A stretch of 12,646 bases of DNA from Dictyocoela muelleri (lineage: Eukaryota > Microsporidia): NCBI GenBank assembly GCA_016256075.1, contig SDVU01000524.1, forward strand, positions 1-12,646. The letters run 5' to 3'. Positions within the stretch are counted from its first letter, which is position 1. Every line of letters begins with the position of its first letter. Under the pieces are notes generated by a model that saw only the letters and a list, made by a program, of their open reading frames with translations, ran no database searches and was not told the origin of the DNA. The translations under genes were made by a program, and so were the position numbers. Positions 7,853 through 12,646 of this stretch are shown here, piece after piece.

Positions 7853-8426
7853 TTAAAAATGCATTGTTTTGTCTTTTACAAGGACAATTGCGTTATTTAA
7901 ATATATATTGAAGGGATAAAAGGTGCGAGTTTAGGTTGAATTTTAGTTTATAAACTTATTAAATACATTCTTTTCATCAATTTTAATTTTTTTTCTTTAT
8001 CTCTCAGTCGCCTCAAATATTCTGACCACATCAGATATTGATAATTATGCAAACTACAAAGTCCTAGTTCGCAGCAGAATTCCATTACGCTGTTTTCAAA
8101 CTCATCCAATTTTTCTAATATCAATCCCGATTAACATACATCAAAAATACCAATTTTCTGATTCCTACTACTTCCTTCTATTCATTGAGTCATTTTAGAT
8201 CTTGGTGAAAGTATTTCAAAATTTTTTCTACCCTCTAACATGAAAAATCCATGATGTATTTTCTTTCTCTGGCATACCTTTCTTAAAAGCGTATATAATT
8301 TTTATTTAGAAGTATTATTTTTAAAACTATCTACATTTTTAGCCTTCTGACTTTTGTTTTTAGAGTCGTTCTATTTACGCTATCGTCGAAAGTATAATCC
8401 TTTGGGTTAGTTTTTCGTTTTCCCAT
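7853..8426 (-). pseudogene. gag N-terminal region of the fossil
   Basis: The minus strand has an ATG at 8426-8424, only 14 bases inside the 5' LTR end, opening a basic peptide start (MGKRKTNPKDYTF). A GGG triplet stands one base before this ATG, resembling the microsporidian CCC/GGG start signal. The rest is decayed and is assigned to gag by position, between the LTR and the zinc knuckle, not by a recognised domain. Confidence 0.55.
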
Positions 8427-8439
8427 GCCCTATTCGAAG

Positions 8440-8632
8440 TGTAAAGAAAATTTTTAAATAAAATCTTTATTTAGTTCAGCTGTATATATAGCTAGATCAA
8501 CTTATAGAATATAACCTATTTCTATTTGTCAACTCTCTTATCGTTAGCAATATAAAACCATAGACGGATAAACCACACCAATCACGATATAAATCAATAT
8601 ATTAGTCGCGTGCAATAACTCTGAACTCAACA
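8440..8632 (-). repeat. 5' LTR of the Ty3/gypsy fossil
   Basis: This copy is 193 bp. Read on the minus strand it begins TGTTGAG and ends CTTTACA, matching 775-968 in length and order with roughly three quarters identity. A tRNA primer site was looked for beyond its end (8439 downward) but none was recognised. Confidence 0.75.
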
Positions 8633-8701
8633 GCCAACAGTCAAAGCTCATAAAAATAATGTAGTTTCTATTCCTCTCGCTACAAAAATTTTCAAATATT
8701 A

Positions 8702-8746
8702 TGATTTCTTAAAAAGAAATGATTTAATTAAAAATTATTAAATCAT
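8702..8746. repeat. Paired short palindromes
   Basis: Sequence atttctt-aa-aagaaat is followed at once by atgatttaat (8719-8728) pairing with attaaatcat (8737-8746) around an 8-base loop. These lie between the 5' LTR and the hAT-like element. They may be part of an AT-rich spacer only. Confidence 0.4.
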
Positions 8747-8798
8747 CGTTATTTTTTTGTAAAGATAATGTTTTATTTTAAATTTTTGTTATATAGAG

Positions 8799-9269
8799 CA
8801 GCCATTCTCAAGAGGAGCCACAGGGTCTCAGAACCCCTGTATAATTTATCACACCCTGAAGAAGTTAGCAAGGGTCATGAGAATTTTTTAAAAATAAATT
8901 ATTTTCATTATTGCTGTTTAAAAATATTTATTTTCAAAATTTCGTAACCTTTTAGGATTTTTTTTATACCCTACTATTTTTTTTTCAATTTTGAAGATTT
9001 TATTACATTTTAACAGTAATCTACAATTAAATTTGCTTCTCGGTAAGGCCGCTTTGAAACTTTTTATTTGCTTTATGAGAAGTCTATCGCGTAAAGAGCT
9101 CGGAATTCGAACTACTTTACATAAATTTAATAGTCTTTAACAGTGAGATATAAATTTCAACCCAGATATACGAAAATACTGCGTACACTTTCTAAAATAA
9201 ATAGTGGAATCCTGGTAGAAAACCTAGAATAAAAACCCTGTTTTTTTTGAAAAAGTTTGAGAATCACTG
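8799..9269. mobile_element. Non-autonomous hAT-like element (MITE)
   Basis: A 471-bp element with hAT-type ends: cagccattctcaa at the left and, reverse complemented, cagtgattctcaa at the right. These share CAG and ATTCTCAA with the widespread hAT end pattern CAGNGNTTCTCAA. A subterminal palindrome (cagggtctcagaacccctg, 8821-8839) follows the left end, also common in hATs. Flanks atatagag (8791-8798) and attagagg (9270-9277) resemble an 8-bp target duplication if one base has been lost. No transposase is encoded, so it would have depended on an autonomous relative. Confidence 0.82.
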
Positions 9270-9450
9270 ATTAGAGGGTTGAATGTATATTATTATTTTT
9301 ACATTCAATAATAACCCATTTAATAATAATTTGGGATCTCTTTTATTTATCTCTCATTTTAGTTTTAGATCGTTTTTTTCACATTCTCATAATAAATTAA
9401 ATTGTAAATTCAATTATAATCTCGTTTTTCATTTCATAGGGGAAAAATCG
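9270..9450. other. AT-rich spacer with a small hairpin
   Basis: The only structure seen is a 9-bp stem, ttgaatgta (9279-9287) with tacattcaa (9300-9308). A plus-strand reading at 9283-9480 is open but is low-complexity, rich in N, F and S, and runs into the foldback element, so I do not call it a gene. Confidence 0.4.
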
Positions 9451-9780
9451 GGTTCTCACAGGTCTTTAGACCACATATGAAGATTTAAACTAGAATCCAT
9501 AAGAGGAAAACACATAAAGCTTATTTAAAATAAATGTAAAATTGTAAGATCTTATCAGATATGTAAATATTTTTATGTAGGCGAAGTAATATATGATTTA
9601 TAAAAATTATTTTTTCACAACAATTTTTATAAATCATAAATTACTTCGCCTACAAAAAATATTTACATATCTGAAAAGATCTTACAATTTTACATTTATT
9701 TTAAATAAGCTTTATGTGTTTTCCTCTTATGGATTCTAGTTTACAATCTTCATATGTGGTCTAAGGTCCCTGTGAGTACC
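9451..9780. mobile_element. Foldback element 1: near-perfect 158-bp hairpin
   Basis: The arm at 9451-9608 is the reverse complement of 9622-9780 with only a handful of differences, around a 13-base loop (9609-9621). Ends read ggttctcacagg and, reverse complemented, ggtactcacaggg. Flanking aaaaatcg (9443-9450) and aaaactag (9781-9788) agree at 6 of 8 positions and might be an 8-bp target duplication. It is best explained as a foldback MITE. The close match of the arms means it is recent, or that the arms are kept alike by conversion. A transcript across it would form a long double-stranded RNA. Confidence 0.85.
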
Positions 9781-9867
9781 AAAACTAGATAGATCCAAAA
9801 TTTGAAAAAAAATGTCAAGATCTTAATTAATTAATATAATCTCTTTATGCAACAAAGATGTTTTTTT

Positions 9868-10395
9868 CGAGATTTCTCGCTAAAAAATGGGAATTTACAC
9901 ACGAAATTGAAACCTTCCATTAATAAATGAAAATTTTTCATTTATAAATGTAACGACCATTAATAAAAAGAAAATTCTAAATAAAAAATTTAAGGTTTAT
10001 ACCTAGAGAGTTTAAAATTACATTAAAAAAATATATATTCTTTAAATGTAAAATATAGTTCTATAGAATTAAACTTTAAAATTTTTAAGTGTAAGCTTTC
10101 CATTTTTATTAGAACATTACATTTTTTTGAAAAAATGGTTCTTTTTAAGGAGGAAAAATAAAAAAATAAAAAGTTTACATCTAAAGAAGTATAGTTTACA
10201 CTTAAAGAAATTTGATTCTTTAAATGTAAATTTTAAACTCTCTAGGTATAAACCTTAAATTTTTTATTTAGAATTTCCATTGATTAATGCGAACTTTCCT
10301 TTTTTTTAATGGGGCATTATATTTATTAATGATAACATTCCATTTATTGATGTAAAAATTCCTTTTTTAGTGGAAAATTTCTATTCTTGCGTTGG
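9868..10395. mobile_element. Foldback element 2 with long inverted arms and internal repeats
   Basis: The inner arms match almost exactly: 9966-10023 against the reverse complement of 10225-10277, centred on aaggtttatacctagagag. The outer arms match more loosely out to about 9868 and 10395 and consist of degenerate units of about 20-21 bp with the core ccattaataaatg, three on the left (9916-9972) and about five on the right (10276-10375). The centre repeats ttctttaaatgtaaa in both directions (10039, 10170, 10194, 10215). No coding frame is present. It is probably a non-autonomous DNA transposon with subterminal repeats; the family is not recognised. Confidence 0.75.
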
Positions 10396-10757
10396 AAACT
10401 CTGCAATTTATTGATCATACAATTTGAAATTTTAATTTTATTAAATTTAAAGTAAAGATTCTCATGTGGTCAAAAATTATAACTATTATTTAAAGACTGA
10501 AAACTTCTGATTGTTTATTTTTTTTATAATTTAATTCGTTGAATCTTATTAAAAGATAAATTTTAAAAAATATAGGAAATATAAAAAAGGTAATTTTGTC
10601 AATTAGATCAAATAATTATTATAGTGATATAACTAGGCATATCCTATTAATAAGTGTTATAATTAAGATGATTAAAACTAGACAAATTAATTAATAAAAA
10701 TATAATTAGTTATCGTAAGTAGACTATTTTTATGTTCAAACTTCCACTAGAAAGGAT
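10396..10757. other. AT-rich spacer, nothing recognised
   Basis: No open frame, RNA gene or repeat stands out in this stretch between two foldback elements. Confidence 0.5.
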
Positions 10758-11078
10758 AAAACTTATACACCATAATTTTAATTTTTTTTTCGATAAAATT
10801 TTCATAGATATCGTTATTTAATTGATATTTTTTATTGAGAGAAATATCGAGTCGCTTTTCTCTAAGGTAGTCTCATCTGAAAAAATATCGTAAACTAATA
10901 AATATGGTGTTGGTAAATAATTTTTTATCATCCTTTGTCAATGCCATATTTATTTGTTTACTTTCAGATTGTGTACCTAAGGGAGGAGTGAACCGATATT
11001 TCTCTCAATAAAAAATATCAAATAACTAACCAATATCTATGAAATTGTATCAAAAAATTAAAATTATGAATAAGTTTT
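10758..11078. mobile_element. Foldback element 3 with inverted arms of about 150 bp
   Basis: The arm at about 10758-10913 pairs with about 10933-11078, leaving a loop of roughly 20 bases. The best block is gatattttttattgagagaaatatcg on the left, mirrored on the right at 11003-11029 (key core attgagagaaatatcg). Agreement is lower near the loop than in the middle, and the arms are more diverged than in the foldback at 9451-9780. No target duplication or coding frame was seen. It is probably a foldback MITE of a different family from the two to its left. Confidence 0.78.
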
Positions 11079-11555
11079 TTTTGTTTTTATAGCGTAATTT
11101 GACTATAAAAAAGGTATGTTTAAGATAGAGCTTATATTTTTAAATGGTATATTTATGTCTGATTTGTATAAATGTACTTGAAATAAATTTTTATGACTGA
11201 ATATAAAAAAATGTTATCATATTTTGAAAAATAATCATTCGATAAAATATCCTGAAGAATATTTATTTCTTTTAGGCTCTAGTTATATTTCGTAGAAAAA
11301 AATAAAAATTAATTATGGTGAGTATTTTTCTGCTATACAATTAGTTAAAGTTTATTTAAAATATATAGACCTTAAATAAATAAAAAACTTAATTTAAATA
11401 GAAATTATAAATAAATCAATAAGGATAAATTTAAACTAATTTTATTATACAATTTTATTTATATTTTTATAATACTAATTGTGATTGATTTATAATTAAA
11501 TAGGTTTATGCCTTAATTAAATTAAAAAAAGGTTAAAATATGTTTAAAATAAAAA
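11079..11555. other. Very AT-rich spacer with a weak inverted repeat
   Basis: An imperfect inverted repeat pairs 11403-11420 with 11484-11497 (core attgatttataatt), with an AT-rich middle. Low complexity makes chance pairing likely. No gene or promoter could be singled out here. Confidence 0.4.
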
Positions 11556-11580
11556 TTAAAAATTTAAAGTTCAATCCTCC

Positions 11581-11681
11581 AAAGTTTAATTTAAAAGTTT
11601 AATTCAAAGTTTAATTCACCCTAGTTTGTCTTAAATTTTAATTAAAGTTTAATTTAAAAGTTCAATTTCAAAGTTTAATTT
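11581..11681 (+). repeat. Duplicated 37-38 bp block upstream of the J-protein gene
   Basis: Two blocks, 11581-11617 and 11644-11681, each consist of three aagtttaattt-like units spaced 12-13 bases apart, and the blocks are 63 bases apart. A seventh unit (aaagttcaat) stands at 11566. The last block ends about 48 bases before the ATG at 11730. This may be a promoter element or a simple expansion; position favours a link to the gene but nothing proves it. Confidence 0.6.
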
Positions 11682-11724
11682 AAAAATTAGAATTTCAAAA
11701 CTACTTAAAAAATCCAAATCACAA

Positions 11725-11729
11725 CCCTT
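11725..11729 (+). promoter_or_regulatory. CCC start signal before the J-protein ATG
   Basis: The triplet ccc (11725-11727) followed by tt stands directly before the ATG at 11730. A C- or G-triplet within about ten bases of the start codon is a recurrent signal reported upstream of microsporidian genes, and C runs are rare in this AT-rich context. It supports both the start choice and the microsporidian origin. Confidence 0.6.
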
Positions 11730-12646
11730 ATGTTACATTATCAAACACTTGGCATCAGCAAAGATGCAACAAAAGAACTAATAAGATCTGAATACATCAA
11801 GAAAACACTGATTAACCATCCCAATAGAGGTGGTGATGCAAATTCATTTGCAGATATCAAACAAAGCTATGAAATCTTGATCAATGATGAATATAGTCAG
11901 GCCTATAACATCATTGGTGATTCTGAGTTTAAATTTAATGAGTATACACTTTTAATCACAGGTTTATTTTCCAAATTCAATTTAAATTGTTTGATGATCC
12001 ACATTGCATTGTTATCTTTCGTTATTCTTGGGCTACCAGGATTTATTTTATTCCAAAAAGAGATTTATCTTGTACCCCTGATAATTATATCAACATTTAT
12101 AATAACTACTGCTCTGATAAATGGCAGAAGATGCATCGAATTAAACAACGAGCAAATGATAAGATATGTGCTACTTTCATCTACTTTAATTTCATTAAAC
12201 TTGTTTATGATTTTCATAATGTTATGGCTTAATGGGCATGTAAGCCATTACATTGTGATATTATTTTACCTAGTTAGTGATTTTTTGATATCATCAATTA
12301 TTTACCTGAAGTATAGAAAAATCAGGGCTTTTTACTTCACCTTTATAAGAATTGGATGCGTTGTATCAGGTATTTTATTGCAAAATGTAAATATTGGGCT
12401 ATTTACATCTGTGATATATGTACTACATACACTTCCAATCTTTATGAATATTAAATCAGGAATATTATTAGCATTGGCTGCGAACTATATAGCCTCCATG
12501 TATTTAGTTTTAAAAAATAACAATCAACCACTGATATGGGCATCAATAGGATTGAATTTAATTTTTTATTTGACGATAATTGTTGGGCTTTTATTGTGTG
12601 TGAGTAGTAATTTAAAATTTTCAGAAAAGAAAAAAGATGAATATTT
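11730..12646 (+). CDS. J-domain multi-pass membrane protein, 3' end missing
   Basis: This is an uninterrupted, intronless frame of 305 codons running off the window. Residues 3-65 form a J domain: YQTLGIS opens helix I, ATKELIRSEYIKKTLIN is helix II, and FADIKQSYEIL with DEYSQAY is helix III. J domains stimulate the ATPase of Hsp70 partners through the HPD loop between helices II and III. Here that loop reads HPN (residues 30-32), so the key aspartate is replaced and stimulation may be weak or absent. From about residue 87 to 291 there are six to eight hydrophobic segments (roughly 87-109, 112-131, 145-168, 173-193, 201-216, 219-237, 243-262, 268-291), so the J domain probably sits at the face of a membrane, perhaps the ER. 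The C-terminal part seen turns charged (SEKKKDEY). The start is the first ATG and has CCC at -5 to -3. A shorter reading in another frame at 11987-12232 is its shadow. Exact orthology is not recognised. Confidence 0.88.
   Translation, partial: MLHYQTLGISKDATKELIRSEYIKKTLINHPNRGGDANSFADIKQSYEILINDEYSQAYNIIGDSEFKFNEYTLLITGLFSKFNLNCLMIHIALLSFVILGLPGFILFQKEIYLVPLIIISTFIITTALINGRRCIELNNEQMIRYVLLSSTLISLNLFMIFIMLWLNGHVSHYIVILFYLVSDFLISSIIYLKYRKIRAFYFTFIRIGCVVSGILLQNVNIGLFTSVIYVLHTLPIFMNIKSGILLALAANYIASMYLVLKNNNQPLIWASIGLNLIFYLTIIVGLLLCVSSNLKFSEKKKDEY

Larger units (their letters stand above)
775..8632 (-). mobile_element. Ty3/gypsy-type LTR retrotransposon fossil
   Basis: This is an old, broken copy read on the minus strand. 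Its parts from high to low coordinate are: 5' LTR (8440-8632), gag start (ATG at 8424-8426), zinc knuckle (6004-6045), protease (about 5760-5950), reverse transcriptase (about 5150 down to 3330, split), RNase H (about 3235-2880), integrase (about 2860 down to 985, split), a purine-rich tract and the 3' LTR (775-968). The order RT, RNase H, integrase assigns it to Ty3/gypsy rather than Ty1/copia. Four later elements interrupt it; without them it would be about 3.8 kb, which is short for the family and suggests deletions. The two LTRs agree at roughly three quarters of positions by eye, so insertion is old. Breaks are numerous, well over a dozen. No short target duplication was found at the outer ends. 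Confidence 0.88.

Noticed and set aside
8433-8440. A tRNA primer-binding site next to the 5' LTR
   Set aside because: No stretch matching a tRNA 3' end was recognisable, and decay makes a forced call unsafe.
9283-9480. Plus-strand 65-codon frame
   Set aside because: Low complexity, and its end lies inside an arm of a foldback element; no CCC/GGG signal.
11403-11497. A fourth foldback element
   Set aside because: Only about 14-18 bases pair well and the region is almost pure A and T, so chance pairing is likely.
11987-12232. Plus-strand 81-codon frame
   Set aside because: It is a shadow in another frame of the long J-protein reading.

Overview
This window looks like AT-rich, gene-poor DNA from a microsporidian with an expanded genome; species such as Hamiltosporidium or Edhazardia come to mind, but the species cannot be fixed from sequence alone. 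Four observations support this. The one clear gene is intronless. A CCC triplet sits two bases before its ATG, as expected for the CCC/GGG start signal described in microsporidia. The repeats belong to families reported from microsporidia (Ty3/gypsy, Merlin, hAT). Base composition is extremely AT-rich outside the gene.

About two thirds of the window (775-8632) is one old Ty3/gypsy-type LTR retrotransposon on the minus strand. Two TG...CA terminal repeats of about 194 bp bound it. Traces of gag, zinc knuckle, protease, reverse transcriptase, RNase H and integrase lie in the expected order. It is a fossil with many breaks. At least four later elements are nested in it: a TIR element carrying a 16-bp minisatellite (about 1346-2275, in integrase), a Merlin/IS1016-like transposon (about 3520-4512, in reverse transcriptase), a tRNA-derived SINE-like element (5203-5670, between protease and reverse transcriptase) and a MULE transposon with FLYWCH finger and MULE transposase remains (about 6129-7763, in gag).

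The most unusual observation concerns two of these insertions, the 1346-2275 element and the MULE. Each is flanked by a long direct duplication of its own target: 75 bp (1271-1345 and 2276-2350) and about 76 bp (6053-6128 and 7764-7839). The duplicated sequences differ but the lengths are nearly equal, and the two elements share end motifs. MULEs usually duplicate only about 7-11 bp.

Right of the fossil, 8799-9269 is a short non-autonomous hAT-like element. Three long inverted-repeat (foldback) elements follow, at 9451-9780, about 9868-10395 and 10758-11078. After AT-rich spacer and a duplicated 37-38 bp block, a gene opens at 11730 and runs off the right edge. It encodes a J-domain protein with many membrane segments, and the catalytic HPD motif reads HPN. 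The left edge (1-322) may hold the remains of a gene on the minus strand; 323-774 has two compact hairpins and little else.
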